Source of the DNA: Variovorax ginsengisoli | GTDB taxonomy: Bacteria; Pseudomonadota; Gammaproteobacteria; Burkholderiales; Burkholderiaceae_C | Reading direction: 5' to 3' | Length of the DNA: 64,000 bases | Assembly: GCF_030811835.1 (NCBI RefSeq) | Contig: NZ_JAUSRO010000003.1 | Location: 248,001-312,000 of the forward strand | In this document: piece after piece, positions 1 through 9,205 of the stretch | How the letters are laid out: each line of letters begins with the position of its first letter | How positions within the stretch are numbered: the first letter of the stretch is position 1 | The notes under the pieces: model-generated | What the model was told of the DNA's origin: nothing | Database searches by the model: none | The model's input: the letters and a program-made list of their open reading frames with translations, nothing else | Program-made: the position numbers and the translations under genes

Positions 1-1386
1 CAAGATCGCGACGCCAGAGAAGTCCTTGTTCTGGGCGAGTTCGATCGCCTCTTGCCCCAGGTGGTTCCGCAGGACGAACTTCGGGTTGACCTGCAGCATA
101 CGGCCAGCAGCCTGCGCAGGTCCTGCGGCGCGGCGAGCCGCATAGGCCGGCAGCCACGCGTCGATGCCGGTGCGGTCGATGAACAGATCGGTCACCGCAG
201 CCATGTCGCCGGACTGCACGGCGACCGACAGACGGCGCCAGAAAATCGTCCAGTCGGTGCGCTCGGCCGCCAGCAGGCTGAGCACGCCGTCGATCAGCAG
301 GCGATCGGTGGCCTCGGCCTCTGCGACAGCGGTACCTGGAGGCGGCGTGTCCAGCCCCAGCTTGGCGCGCATGCGTCGGTCGAACTCGCTCGGGAACACC
401 CGCTTGTACGAGGCGAGCGCGCTCACGGCCGTTTCCTTGTCGCCGATCAGCGGCAGCAGCGCCTGCGCGAGTGCATGCAGGTTCCAGTACGCCACACTAG
501 GCTGCTGGTTGAAGGCATAGCGGCCGCTGGTGTCACTGTGGTTACAGATGTGGCCGGGGTCGAAACCGTCGAGGAACTGGAACGGGCCGTAGTCGATGGT
601 GAGCCCGAGGATGCTCATGTTGTCGGTGTTCATCACGCCGTGGCAGAAGCCGACGGACTGCCACTGGGCCAGCAGCGCAGCGGTTCGCTCGCTCACCGCT
701 TCGAGCAATGCGGCGTAAGCATTGCCGCCGAAGCGCTCCGTGCTGCGGCAGGCCGGGTAGTAGCGCTCGATCACGTAGTCGGCCAGTGCGCGCAGCTCGG
801 CGTCCTGGCCGCTGGCTGCGAAATGCTCGAAATGGCCGAAGCGGATGAAGCTGGGCGCCACCCGGGCGACGACGGCGGCGGTTTCCAGCGTTTCCCGGCG
901 CACGCGCTGGTCGGAGCCGGTCAGGCTGAGCGCGCGTGTCGTCGGTATGCCCAGGCCATGCATGGCCTCGCTGCACAGGAATTCGCGGATGCTCGAGCGC
1001 AGCACTGCGCGGCCGTCGCCGCCACGCGAGTAGGGCGTGCGGCCTGCCCCCTTGAGCTGGACTTCGAGCCCGTCGGTGGTCTCCCCGAGCAGGATGGCAC
1101 GGCCATCGCCCAGTTGGCCGGCCCACACGCCAAACTGATGACCGCTGTAAACGCTCGCCAGGGGTTCGGCGCCAGCGAGTGGCCGACTGCCCGTCAGCGC
1201 CTCCAGCGCCTCGTCGGACGCGAACCACTGCGCATCGAGCCCGAGCAGCCGTGCCGTGGCGTCGCTGCGTGCAACCCAGTACGGCTCGGGCAGAGGCGTG
1301 GGTTGCAGCCGGGTGTGGAATGCGGCGCCGAGCATGGCGAAGCGGTGGTGCCAGCGCAGCCCGGAGATATCGGTAGGCAGGGTCAT
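1..1386 (-). CDS. selO: Protein adenylyltransferase SelO (YdiU/UPF0061), 3' end outside window
   Basis: SelO is a pseudokinase that transfers AMP from ATP to protein Ser/Thr/Tyr residues and is linked to redox stress (known for the family). The reverse frame is open from an ATG at 1386 to the window edge, giving 462 residues. Visible family blocks include [17 protein letters not shown] near residue 80, a Lys-Gly-Ala-Gly-Arg-Thr-Pro-Tyr-Ser stretch about 30 residues later, and GVMNTDNMS followed by DYGPFQFLD near 245-265, which hold the nucleotide and metal ligands. The last visible residues ([17 protein letters not shown]) belong to the family C-terminus, so only a few dozen residues are missing, including any terminal redox Cys motif. 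It is divergent from the acyl-CoA ligase gene. Confidence 0.93.
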   Translation of the reverse strand, partial: MTLPTDISGLRWHHRFAMLGAAFHTRLQPTPLPEPYWVARSDATARLLGLDAQWFASDEALEALTGSRPLAGAEPLASVYSGHQFGVWAGQLGDGRAILLGETTDGLEVQLKGAGRTPYSRGGDGRAVLRSSIREFLCSEAMHGLGIPTTRALSLTGSDQRVRRETLETAAVVARVAPSFIRFGHFEHFAASGQDAELRALADYVIERYYPACRSTERFGGNAYAALLEAVSERTAALLAQWQSVGFCHGVMNTDNMSILGLTIDYGPFQFLDGFDPGHICNHSDTSGRYAFNQQPSVAYWNLHALAQALLPLIGDKETAVSALASYKRVFPSEFDRRMRAKLGLDTPPPGTAVAEAEATDRLLIDGVLSLLAAERTDWTIFWRRLSVAVQSGDMAAVTDLFIDRTGIDAWLPAYAARRAAGPAQAAGRMLQVNPKFVLRNHLGQEAIELAQNKDFSGVAIL

Positions 1387-1424
1387 GCGCAGATTGTCCC
1401 GTAGGTGCGCCGTCCTTCTGCGCT

Positions 1425-1440
1425 TACGGGCATTCCCGTA
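1425..1440. promoter_or_regulatory. Inverted repeat TACGGG-CATT-CCCGTA, candidate operator (copy 1)
   Basis: This is a perfect 6-bp inverted repeat around CATT, in the divergent gap between selO and the acyl-CoA ligase, about 100 bases before the ligase start. Closely related sequences recur at 3262-3277 and 4665-4680, each shortly before a binding-protein gene. I infer a shared regulator site; no regulator is identified. Confidence 0.45.
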
Positions 1441-1542
1441 TCGGCGGCGTGCTGCAGTGCGCAATACTGCGGGGGCTCGCGCGGCCGCCGTGTCGCGGCC
1501 CTGCGCACGCCCGATTTCGATTATTTACAGGAGTTTTCCCCC

Positions 1543-3186
1543 ATGCTGGGTTTGATGCAAGACCAACCGTTGCTGATCTCGTCGCTGCTCGAGTTCGCCG
1601 AATCCCATCATGGCGATGCCGAAATCGTCTCGCGCCGGGTCGAGGGCGACATCCACCGCTACACCTGGGCCGACGTCGCGTCGCGTGCGCGCCAGGTCGC
1701 CAATGCGCTGGACGGCGAGGACCTGCTTTTTAGCGACCGTGTCGCCACCCTGGCCTGGAACGGCTACCGGCACCTGGAGCTCTACTACGGCGTGAGCGGC
1801 TCCGGCCGCGTGCTGCACACGATCAACCCGCGGCTGCATCCCGACCAGATCGCCTGGATCGCCAACCACGCCGAAGACCAGATCCTGTGCTTCGACCTGA
1901 GCTTCCTGCCGCTGGTACAAGCCGTCCACGCCCGCTGCCCGACCATCAGGAAGTGGGTCGCGCTGTGCGATGCAGACCGGCTGCCGCTCGACAGTGGCGT
2001 GCCCCATCTGGTGAGCTACGAAGCGTGGATGGGCACGCAGCCCACCGACTACGCCTGGCCGGGCTTCGACGAGAACTCTGCGTCGAGCATGTGCTACACG
2101 AGCGGCACCACGGGCAACCCGAAGGCCGCGCTTTACAGCCATCGTTCGACCCTGCTGCACGCGTATGCGGCCTGCCTGCCCGACGTCATGTGCCTGTCGG
2201 CGCGCGACGCCGTGCTGCCCGTGGTGCCGATGTTCCACGTCAATGCCTGGGGGTTGCCGTATTCGGCGGCGCTCGTGGGCGCGAAGATCGTGTTTCCGGG
2301 GCCGGCGCTCGATGGCAAGTCGGTGTTCGAGTTGATCGAATCCGAAAAAGTCACTTTCGCTGCGGGCGTGCCGACCGTCTGGCAGATGCTGCTGGGCCAT
2401 GCGCAGGCCAACGACCTGAAATTCTCGACGCTCACGCGCACGGTGATCGGCGGCTCGGCCTGCCCGCCTGCCATGATTCATGCCTTCCAGGAAAAGTACG
2501 GCGTCGAGGTGCTGCATGCCTGGGGCATGACCGAAATGTCGCCGCTGGGCACGTTGTGCACGCTCAAGAACAAGCATCTCGACCTGCCACTCGAAGCACA
2601 GACGGCCATCCGCATGAAGCAGGGCCGCGCAATCTTCGGTGTCGACATGAAGATCGTCGATGGCAACGGCAACGCGCTGCCCTGGGACGGCAAGGCCTAC
2701 GGTGACCTGCTGGTCAAGGGACCGTGGGTCGTCAAGGAATACTTCAAGGGCGAGGGCGGCGACCCGCTGATCCTCGATGCGCAGCAACGTGGCTGGTTCC
2801 CCACTGGCGACGTGGCCACCATCGACGCCGACGGCTACCTGCAGATCACCGACCGCAGCAAGGACGTGATCAAGTCGGGCGGGGAATGGATCAGTTCGAT
2901 CGACATCGAGAACATTGCAGTCGCGCATCCGGCCGTGGCCATGGCGGCCTGTGTGGGGGTGTTTCACCCGAAGTGGGACGAGCGCCCCATCGTGGTGATC
3001 GTGAAGAAGCCGAACGCCGAAGTCACGCGCGACGAACTCTTGCAGTTCTACGAAGGCAAGACAGCCAAGTGGCAGATTCCGGACGACGTGGTCTTCATGG
3101 ACGCGATTCCGATCGGTGCCACCGGCAAGATCCTGAAGACGAAACTGCGCGAACAACTCAAGGACTACAGGCTGCCAGGAGCCTGA
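1543..3186 (+). CDS. Medium/long-chain acyl-CoA synthetase (AMP-forming, AlkK type)
   Basis: It activates a free carboxylic acid to its CoA thioester with ATP, through an acyl-adenylate. The 547-residue protein carries the adenylate-forming P-loop [10 protein letters not shown] near residue 185, the GMTEMSPLG block near 327, [20 protein letters not shown] near 419-437 with the hinge, and the catalytic Lys in GKILKTKLR near 527. An upstream TTG-type extension to 1405 is possible, but ATG 1543 has an ACAGGAG Shine-Dalgarno at the right distance and gives the usual family length. The next genes are a Liv-type importer and beta-oxidation genes, so this ligase probably activates the imported acid. 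The substrate is unknown; AlkK relatives prefer medium and long chains. Confidence 0.9.
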   Translation: MLGLMQDQPLLISSLLEFAESHHGDAEIVSRRVEGDIHRYTWADVASRARQVANALDGEDLLFSDRVATLAWNGYRHLELYYGVSGSGRVLHTINPRLHPDQIAWIANHAEDQILCFDLSFLPLVQAVHARCPTIRKWVALCDADRLPLDSGVPHLVSYEAWMGTQPTDYAWPGFDENSASSMCYTSGTTGNPKAALYSHRSTLLHAYAACLPDVMCLSARDAVLPVVPMFHVNAWGLPYSAALVGAKIVFPGPALDGKSVFELIESEKVTFAAGVPTVWQMLLGHAQANDLKFSTLTRTVIGGSACPPAMIHAFQEKYGVEVLHAWGMTEMSPLGTLCTLKNKHLDLPLEAQTAIRMKQGRAIFGVDMKIVDGNGNALPWDGKAYGDLLVKGPWVVKEYFKGEGGDPLILDAQQRGWFPTGDVATIDADGYLQITDRSKDVIKSGGEWISSIDIENIAVAHPAVAMAACVGVFHPKWDERPIVVIVKKPNAEVTRDELLQFYEGKTAKWQIPDDVVFMDAIPIGATGKILKTKLREQLKDYRLPGA

Positions 3187-3239
3187 TGTCGGCCGTCTGG
3201 GCACCCCACGGGTCGCCCAGGCGTCAGTTAAACCCTCGA

Positions 3240-3262
3240 GGCCGCTTCCCGCGGCCTTTTTT
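3240..3262 (+). terminator. Rho-independent terminator after the acyl-CoA ligase
   Basis: GGCCGC, a TTCCC loop and GCGGCC are followed by six T. It sits about 50 bases after the ligase stop, so the first binding-protein gene probably has its own promoter. Confidence 0.8.
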
Positions 3263-3277
3263 GCGGGCATTCCCTGT
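3262..3277. promoter_or_regulatory. Motif TGCGGG-CATT-CCCTGT, candidate operator (copy 2)
   Basis: This is a degenerate version of the 1425-1440 element, with the GCGGGCATTCCC core kept. It begins at the end of the terminator T-run and lies about 65 bases before the first binding-protein start. Confidence 0.35.
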
Positions 3278-3342
3278 GATGTGCGGCGGGGCCAGCTTGT
3301 ACCCTGCGAGCGGCTTCAGATCGAAACACAAGGAGACATTCC

Positions 3343-4572
3343 ATGCACTTTGCCATCAAGACGCTCGCCGGTTGCGCGATGCTTGCCGCGGCCGCTTCGG
3401 CCCTTGCCCAGAAGGGCGAAACCGTCAAGATCGCCTGGCTCGATCCGTTGTCGGGCCTGATGGCTGCCGTCGGCACCAATCAGCTCAAAACCTATCAGCT
3501 GCTGGCCGAGGACTTCAACAGGAAGAACGCTTCCGGCGTGAAGTTCGAGATCATCGGCATCGACAACAAGCTGAGTCCCCAGGAGACCACCAGCGCCTTG
3601 CGTTCGGCGATGGACCAAGGGGCGCGCTATGTGACGCAGGGCAACGGCTCGGGTCCGGCGCTGGCGATCATCGACGCGCTGGAGAAGAACAACGCGCGCA
3701 ATCCCGGCAAGGAGGTGCTGTACCTGAACTACGCGGCGGTCGATCCGGACCTGACCAACAGCAAGTGCAGTTACTGGCACTTTCGCCTGGACGCCGACAC
3801 GTCGATGAAGATGGAGGCGCTGACCACCTACATGAAGGACGTGCCGGAGATCAAGAAGGTCTATCTCATCGGTCAGAACTACTCGCACGGCCAGCAGGTC
3901 TCCAAATTCGCCAAGGAAGACTTGAAGGCCAAGCGTCCGGACATCCAGATCGTGGGTGACGACCTCCACCCTCTGGCGCAGGTGCGCGACTTCGCGCCCT
4001 ACATCCAGAAGATCAAGGCCTCGGGCGCCGACACGGTGATCACGGGCAACTGGGGGTCCGATCTGTCGCTGCTCCTCAAGGCGGCGAACGATGCGGGCCT
4101 CAATGTCAACTTCTACACCTACTATGCCTTCGGCTCGGGCGCACCCACTGCCATGGGCGCGGCTGCAGCCGGGCGCGTCTACGGCGTGAGCTACGGCCAC
4201 TACAACATGGGCGGGCCGATCCAGCCGCTGATGGCCGAGTTCAAGAAGAAGATGAACGACGACATGACACAGACGTCGATCTACAACAGCTTTGCGCTGC
4301 TGGACGCAGCCTTCGTCAAGGCCAAGTCGACCGATCCCGTCAAGGTGGCCGCTGCGCTGGAAGGCATGAAGATCAAGAGCTTCAATGGCGAGATCGAGAT
4401 GCGCAAATCCGACCACCAACTGCAGCAGGGCCTTTACATCACGCGCTGGGAAAAGGCGGGCGGCAAGAACGCCTACGACGCCGAGAACACCGGATACACG
4501 ATGGCGCCCATCAAGTACTACGAACCCTACGTCGCCAGCACGCCCACCTCGTGCCAGATGAAGCGTCCGTGA
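3343..4572 (+). CDS. Branched-chain-type ABC transporter substrate-binding protein, paralogue 1
   Basis: This is the periplasmic ligand receptor of a HAAT/Liv importer. The 409 residues start with a Sec signal peptide (about 22 residues ending ALA before QKGETVKI) and then a type I periplasmic-binding fold (LivK/Peripla_BP_6). RBS AAGGAG precedes the ATG. It is a tandem paralogue of the next gene: most of the chain is nearly identical, while residues about 255-315 differ clearly, so the two probably differ in ligand choice. It lies upstream of the permease and ATPase genes read in the same direction. The ligand could be an amino acid, an amide or an organic/aromatic acid; the acyl-CoA ligase neighbour favours an acid. 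Confidence 0.88.
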   Translation: MHFAIKTLAGCAMLAAAASALAQKGETVKIAWLDPLSGLMAAVGTNQLKTYQLLAEDFNRKNASGVKFEIIGIDNKLSPQETTSALRSAMDQGARYVTQGNGSGPALAIIDALEKNNARNPGKEVLYLNYAAVDPDLTNSKCSYWHFRLDADTSMKMEALTTYMKDVPEIKKVYLIGQNYSHGQQVSKFAKEDLKAKRPDIQIVGDDLHPLAQVRDFAPYIQKIKASGADTVITGNWGSDLSLLLKAANDAGLNVNFYTYYAFGSGAPTAMGAAAAGRVYGVSYGHYNMGGPIQPLMAEFKKKMNDDMTQTSIYNSFALLDAAFVKAKSTDPVKVAAALEGMKIKSFNGEIEMRKSDHQLQQGLYITRWEKAGGKNAYDAENTGYTMAPIKYYEPYVASTPTSCQMKRP

Positions 4573-4582
4573 GCGGGAAAAG

Positions 4583-4611
4583 CTGGTTTTTCTACCGTCG
4601 GGTAGCACCAG
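4583..4611 (+). other. Intercistronic stem-loop between the two binding-protein genes
   Basis: CTGGT pairs with ACCAG and, inside it, CTACC pairs with GGTAG around a GTCG loop. No T-run follows, so it looks more like a transcript-stabilising or processing hairpin than a terminator. Confidence 0.35.
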
Positions 4612-4664
4612 TCTGGCGCGTGCTGTCGCCTGAGCGATAGAAAGCGCGCTGCGCGCCGGATGCT

Positions 4665-4680
4665 TACGGGCATTCCCTGA
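4665..4680. promoter_or_regulatory. Motif TACGGG-CATT-CCCTGA, candidate operator (copy 3)
   Basis: The left half-site and core are identical to the 1425-1440 element and the right arm is weaker. It lies about 65 bases before the second binding-protein start, the same distance as copy 2 from the first. Confidence 0.4.
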
Positions 4681-4743
4681 GCGGAGGGTGTGCAAAGACT
4701 TGTACGCTCACTTCGACTCGACAGTCACAACAGGAGACAACGA

Positions 4744-5976
4744 ATGAAATTCACTCTGAAATGCACCGCCGTTGCGGTCATGTTCGTCAGTGCAACGGCG
4801 GCCTTCGCCCAGAAGGGTGAGACCGTCAAGATCGGCTGGCTCGACCCGCTGTCGGGGTTGATGGCGGCCGTCGGCACCAATCAGCTCAAGACCTTCCAGT
4901 TCTTTGCCGAGGAGTTCAACAAGAAGAACGCGGCGGGCGTGAAGTTCGAGATCATCGGCATCGACAACAAGCTCAGCCCGCAGGAGACCACCAGTGCGCT
5001 GCGTTCAGCGATGGACCAGGGGGCGCGCTACATCGTGCAGGGCAACGGGTCCGGGCCGGCGCTGGCAATCATCGACGCGCTTGAAAAGAACAACGCGCGC
5101 AATCCCGGCAAGGAAGCGCTGTACCTGAACTACGCGGCCGTCGACCCCGATCTGACCAACAGCAAATGCAGCTATTGGCAGTACCGCTTCGATGCCGACA
5201 CGTCGATGAAGATGGAGGCGCTGACCACCTACATGAAGGACGTGCCGGAGATCAAGAAGGTCTATCTGATCAACCAGAACTACTCGCACGGCCAGCAGGT
5301 CTCGAAGTTCGCCAAGCAGAATCTCAAGGACAAGCGGCCCGACGTGGAGATCGTGGGCGACGACCTGCATCCGCTGGCGCAGGTGCGCGATTTCGCACCC
5401 TATATCCAGAAGATCAAGGCCTCGGGCGCCGACACGGTGATCACGGGCAACTGGGGTTCCGACCTGGCACTGCTGATCAAGGCGGCCAACGACTCGGGCC
5501 TGAACGTCAAGTTCTACACCTACTACGCGGTGACGACCGGCACGCCCACGGCGATGGGTGCGGGTTCCGACGGCAAGGTCTACCAGGTCGGCTATGCCCA
5601 CTACAACATGGGCGGCGACATGCAGAAGTACGCCGACGACTTCAAGAAGAAGTTCAACGACGACCTCTACACCACCGACATCTACACGGTATTCCAGGCC
5701 CTGACCGACGCCTTCGTGAAGGCGAAGTCGACCGATCCAGTCAAGGTGGCCGCTGCCATGGAGGGCATGAAGTTCAAGAGCTTCAACGGTGATGTCGAAC
5801 TGCGCAAATCCGATCACCAGCTCCAGCAGGGCCTGTACATCACCAAGTGGGAGAAGGCCAGTGCCAAGTACCCGTACAGCCCGGAAAATACGGGCTACAC
5901 GCTGGCACCTGTGAAGTACTACGACGCGTATGTGGCCAGCACGCCGACGTCGTGCCAGATGAAGCGGCCGTCCTGA
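4744..5976 (+). CDS. Branched-chain-type ABC transporter substrate-binding protein, paralogue 2
   Basis: This 410-residue periplasmic receptor has a signal peptide (ending about residue 21, AFA before QKGETVKI) and the same type I binding fold as its upstream neighbour. An in-frame extension to 4690 exists, but ATG 4744 has CAGGAGACAACGA directly upstream and gives the proper signal-peptide length. The two paralogues share long identical stretches in lobe 1 (for example the TNQLKT, NGSGPALAIIDALEKNNARN and SHGQQVSKFAK segments) and the same C-terminal tail ending in CQMKRP. An intercistronic terminator follows before the permease genes, which would keep receptor levels above permease levels. 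Confidence 0.88.
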   Translation: MKFTLKCTAVAVMFVSATAAFAQKGETVKIGWLDPLSGLMAAVGTNQLKTFQFFAEEFNKKNAAGVKFEIIGIDNKLSPQETTSALRSAMDQGARYIVQGNGSGPALAIIDALEKNNARNPGKEALYLNYAAVDPDLTNSKCSYWQYRFDADTSMKMEALTTYMKDVPEIKKVYLINQNYSHGQQVSKFAKQNLKDKRPDVEIVGDDLHPLAQVRDFAPYIQKIKASGADTVITGNWGSDLALLIKAANDSGLNVKFYTYYAVTTGTPTAMGAGSDGKVYQVGYAHYNMGGDMQKYADDFKKKFNDDLYTTDIYTVFQALTDAFVKAKSTDPVKVAAAMEGMKFKSFNGDVELRKSDHQLQQGLYITKWEKASAKYPYSPENTGYTLAPVKYYDAYVASTPTSCQMKRPS

Positions 5977-6018
5977 GGCTCACCCCCAGGCTTCGCACAC
6001 TGCGTGTTGCTTCTCCTT

Positions 6019-6072
6019 CCCCCTGCCGGGGGCAACACCGGCGGCCCGGCAAAGCCGGTTCCTCGGTGTTCC
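6019..6072. repeat. Nested-hairpin intergenic repeat (copy 1)
   Basis: A CCCCC/GGGGG hairpin is followed by AACACCG (6034-6040) pairing with CGGTGTT (6064-6070) around an inner CCGGC-AAA-GCCGG hairpin. The same architecture and nearly the same bases recur at 14967-15020. I recall this kind of element as common between genes in Comamonadaceae genomes, but its function is unknown to me. Confidence 0.7.
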
Positions 6073-6119
6073 ACGAGGATGCGCAACGGCAATGAGCGTT
6101 GCCGGGGACAGTTGGTCGA

Positions 6120-6153
6120 GGCCCGACGTCTCCACGCGGGCCTTTTTTCTTTT
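6120..6153 (+). terminator. Intercistronic terminator/attenuator before livH
   Basis: GGCCCG (6120-6125) pairs with CGGGCC (6137-6142), followed by TTTTTTCTTTT. It ends about 20 bases before the permease start. Partial termination here would give much binding protein and less permease. Confidence 0.7.
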
Positions 6154-6171
6154 CACGTACGGACAAGTCGG

Positions 6172-7125
6172 ATGAACGTCGAATTCTTCGTTATCTCGCT
6201 GCTCAACGGCGTCAGCTACGGGCTGCTGCTGTTCATGTTGAGCTCGGGCCTCACGCTGATCTTCAGCATGATGGGTGTGCTCAATTTCGCGCACACCAGT
6301 TTCTACATGCTCGGGGCCTACCTGGCCTACACGATCTCCGGCGTCGTCGGCTTCTGGCCGGCGCTGGTGCTGGCGCCCCTGGCGGTTTTTGCGCTGGGCG
6401 CGGCCTTCGAGCGCTACAGCCTGCGGCGCGTGCACAAATTCGGCCACGTGCCCGAACTGCTGGTCACCTTCGGCCTGTCCTACCTGATTCTCGAAGTGGT
6501 GCAATTGCTGTGGGGCCGCTCGACGGTGCCCTACGGGCTGCCGACACAGTTGCAGGGTCCGCTGTTCACGCTGTATGGCACCCAATTTCCCAAGTCACGG
6601 TCCTTCATCATGCTGGTCGCCATGCTGATGCTGCTGTCGGTGTGGCTGCTGCTCACGCGAACCCGCATCGGCCTGGTCATCCAGGCGGCACTCAAGCATC
6701 CGGAGATGGTGGAGGCGCTCGGCCACAATGTGCCGCGCGTGTTCATGCTGGTGTTCGGTGGCGGCGCCGCGCTGGCCGGTCTGGCCGGCGTGATCGGCGG
6801 CAACACCTATGTCACGGAGCCCGCGATGGCGGCTTCGGTCGGATCGATCATCTTCGTGGTGGTTGTGGTCGGTGGCATGGGCTCGCTGGCCGGTGCATTC
6901 CTCGCCTCGCTGCTGATCGGCATCATCCAGACCTTTGCCGTGGCCATGGACCAGTCGCTTGCGACCGGCCTGCGAGCCTTGGGCGTGGCAGTGAGCGACC
7001 AGACCTTCGGCTACGAACTGCTCAAGCTCACCATCTCGCAGGTCGCGCCCATCCTGCCTTATCTGTTCCTCGTTCTGATCCTGATCTTCCGCCCCAAGGG
7101 CCTGCTCGGAACCCGTGAAGACTGA
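6172..7125 (+). CDS. livH: Branched-chain-type ABC transporter permease, LivH family
   Basis: This inner-membrane permease subunit (317 residues, about eight hydrophobic helices) belongs to the BPD_transp_2 family. The start at ATG 6172 gives the conserved N-terminus ending in the NGVSYGLLLFMLSSGLTL helix. The motif ending GVLNFAHTSFYMLGAY and the central VVVGGMGSLAGAFLASLLIG loop, which contacts the ATPase, are clear. It pairs with the LivM gene that begins almost at its stop. The upstream terminator and the tandem binding proteins suggest the permease serves both receptors. The symbol is used by family only; the ligand is not known. Confidence 0.88.
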   Translation: MNVEFFVISLLNGVSYGLLLFMLSSGLTLIFSMMGVLNFAHTSFYMLGAYLAYTISGVVGFWPALVLAPLAVFALGAAFERYSLRRVHKFGHVPELLVTFGLSYLILEVVQLLWGRSTVPYGLPTQLQGPLFTLYGTQFPKSRSFIMLVAMLMLLSVWLLLTRTRIGLVIQAALKHPEMVEALGHNVPRVFMLVFGGGAALAGLAGVIGGNTYVTEPAMAASVGSIIFVVVVVGGMGSLAGAFLASLLIGIIQTFAVAMDQSLATGLRALGVAVSDQTFGYELLKLTISQVAPILPYLFLVLILIFRPKGLLGTRED

Positions 7126-7129
7126 CGCC

Positions 7130-8440
7130 ATGACGACTGCCTCCCTGACCAAAGACTATTACCGCTTCAAGCCCTGGAACATCGGCCGGGCCGTGATCTG
7201 GTCGCTGTTCGCGATCGCCCTGATCGTGGCGCCGATGCTGTTTCGCAGCAGCCTCGCGCTCACCATGCTCTCGCAGATCGGCTACCTGATCATCATCTGC
7301 CTGAGCTACAACATGCTGCTGGGCCAGGGCGGCATGCTCAGCTTCGGACACGCGGTCTACACCGGCATGGGCTCCTTCATCGCCATCCACACCATGAATC
7401 TGGCCGCCAAGGGCAGCCTGCCGGTGCCGTTGCTCCTCATCCCGCTGGTCGGCGGCCTGGGCGGCATGTTCTTCGCGACGCTGTTCGGCTACGTGACAAC
7501 CAAGAAGTCGGGCACCACCTTCGCCATGATCACGCTGGGCATCGGCGAACTGGTGGCGTCGATGGCACTCATGTTCCCGACCTTCTTCGGCGGTGAAGGC
7601 GGTATCACTACCAACCGCGTGTATGGAACGCCCTTCCTGGGACTGACCTTTGGACCGCAGATCCAGGTGTACTACCTGATCGCGGTGTACTGCTTCATCT
7701 GCACGGCGCTGATGTTTGCCTTCACCGGCACGCCGCTCGGGCGAATCCTGAATGCGGTGCGCGACAACCCGGAGCGCGTCGAATTCATCGGCTACAACAC
7801 GCAGCGCGTGCGCTACTTCTCGTTCATCATCGCCGGCTTCTTCGCCGGCATCGGTGGCGGGTTGGCAGCCATCAACTTCGAGATCGTGAATGCGGCCGAC
7901 AGCCTCAACGGCATCCGCTCGGGCGGGTACCTGCTGTTCACGTTCCTGGGCGGCGCGACCTTCTTCTTCGGGCCGATCATTGGCGCGGTGCTGCTGGTGT
8001 TCGCGTCGATTCTGCTGTCGGAGCTCAGCAAGGCCTGGCTGCTGTACCTCGGGCTGGTGTTCCTGTTCATGGTGATGTTCGCGCCCGGTGGCGTGGCCAG
8101 TCTGATCATGATGAACCTGCGCGTGGCCAAGTTCGGTCGCTTCAAACCTTTCTGGGCGCTGTATGCGGGGTTGCTGGTCACCGGTGCGGTCATGGTCGCC
8201 GGGGCGGCCGCCATCGTGGAGATGATCTATCACATGCAGCTCAACGCGGCCCTCGGCCCCGAACTGCCGTTCTTCGGCTTCCTGCTCGACACCTCCAAGC
8301 CCACGAGCTGGAGCGTGTCCGTTGCCCTGCTGGTGGTGGGTGGCGTACTGATGGAGCTGGTGCGCAGGCGCTTTGTGCTGGCATGGGGCCACGCACAGGA
8401 ATACATCGAAGCCGAAATCAAGCGCAGGGAGGCTGCATGA
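7130..8440 (+). CDS. livM: Branched-chain-type ABC transporter permease, LivM family, with C-terminal extension
   Basis: Second permease subunit, 436 residues. ATG 7130 was chosen; a GTG at 7115 in the same frame would overlap livH by 11 bases and add five residues. The core has the family features YNMLLGQGGMLSFGHAVY near residue 60 and the RVEFIGYNTQRVRYFSFIIAG region near 215-235. After the usual end of LivM proteins, near MFAPGG at residue 316, there are about 120 more residues with two further predicted membrane segments and a charged cytoplasmic-looking tail. The stop overlaps the ATPase start (ATGA), so translation is coupled. Confidence 0.87.
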   Translation: MTTASLTKDYYRFKPWNIGRAVIWSLFAIALIVAPMLFRSSLALTMLSQIGYLIIICLSYNMLLGQGGMLSFGHAVYTGMGSFIAIHTMNLAAKGSLPVPLLLIPLVGGLGGMFFATLFGYVTTKKSGTTFAMITLGIGELVASMALMFPTFFGGEGGITTNRVYGTPFLGLTFGPQIQVYYLIAVYCFICTALMFAFTGTPLGRILNAVRDNPERVEFIGYNTQRVRYFSFIIAGFFAGIGGGLAAINFEIVNAADSLNGIRSGGYLLFTFLGGATFFFGPIIGAVLLVFASILLSELSKAWLLYLGLVFLFMVMFAPGGVASLIMMNLRVAKFGRFKPFWALYAGLLVTGAVMVAGAAAIVEMIYHMQLNAALGPELPFFGFLLDTSKPTSWSVSVALLVVGGVLMELVRRRFVLAWGHAQEYIEAEIKRREAA

Positions 8441-9204
8441 CCTACGCACTGGAACTCAAGGACCTGCGCAAGAATTTCGGCAAGACCGAAATCATCCGCG
8501 GCGCGCAGCTGGCGGTGAACGCGGGTGAACGCATCGCCATCATCGGACCGAACGGCGCGGGCAAGTCGACACTGTTCAATCTGATCAGCGGGCGCCTGAC
8601 GCCCACCAGTGGTGACGTGCTGCTCAACGGACAGCGCATCAACGGCAAGAAGCCGTACGAGATCAACCGCCTGGGCCTCTCGCGCAGCTTTCAGATCACC
8701 AACATCTTTCCCAAGCTCAGCGTGTTCGAGAACCTGCGCTGCGGCGTGCTCTGGAGCCTGGGCTACAAGTACACCTTCCTGCGCTTTCTCTCCAGGCTCG
8801 ACGATGCCAACGAACGCACCGAGGCGCTGATCCGGCAGGTCGGCCTCGAGCGCAAGCGCGATGTGCTGGCCGTGAACCTCACCTACGCCGAGCAGCGCGC
8901 CCTGGAGATCGGCGTGACCATCGCCGGTGGCGCCGACGTCATCCTGCTCGATGAGCCGACCGCGGGCATGAGCAAGACCGAGACGGCGCATTTCATCGCG
9001 CTCATCAAACACGTGACCGTGGGCAAGACGCTGCTGACGGTGGAACATGACATGGGGGTGGTCTTCGGCCTGGCCGACAAGATCGCAGTGGTCGTGTACG
9101 GCGAGGTGATCGCCTTCGACACACCGGCGGCCGTGCGCGCCAATGCGCGTGTCCAGGAGGCGTACCTCGGATCGGCCGTCGCCGATGCGCAAGGAGGTCA
9201 TTGA
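8437..9204 (+). CDS. livG: Branched-chain-type ABC transporter ATP-binding protein, LivG family
   Basis: This cytoplasmic ATPase subunit has 255 residues. Walker A GPNGAGKST is near residue 38, the signature region reads LTYAEQRALEIG (a LivG-type variant of LSGGQ), Walker B is VILLDEPTAGMS, and the switch His is in VEHDMGVV. The start ATG overlaps the livM stop by four bases. The C-terminal LivG helix (BCA_ABC_TP_C-like, ending VQEAYLGS) is present. It forms a heterodimer with the following LivF. Confidence 0.9.
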   Translation: MTYALELKDLRKNFGKTEIIRGAQLAVNAGERIAIIGPNGAGKSTLFNLISGRLTPTSGDVLLNGQRINGKKPYEINRLGLSRSFQITNIFPKLSVFENLRCGVLWSLGYKYTFLRFLSRLDDANERTEALIRQVGLERKRDVLAVNLTYAEQRALEIGVTIAGGADVILLDEPTAGMSKTETAHFIALIKHVTVGKTLLTVEHDMGVVFGLADKIAVVVYGEVIAFDTPAAVRANARVQEAYLGSAVADAQGGH

Positions 9205-9205
9205 G

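Noticed and set aside
52..1404. 450-residue forward frame at the window start
   Set aside because: The reverse strand encodes SelO with all its family blocks; this frame is its antisense.
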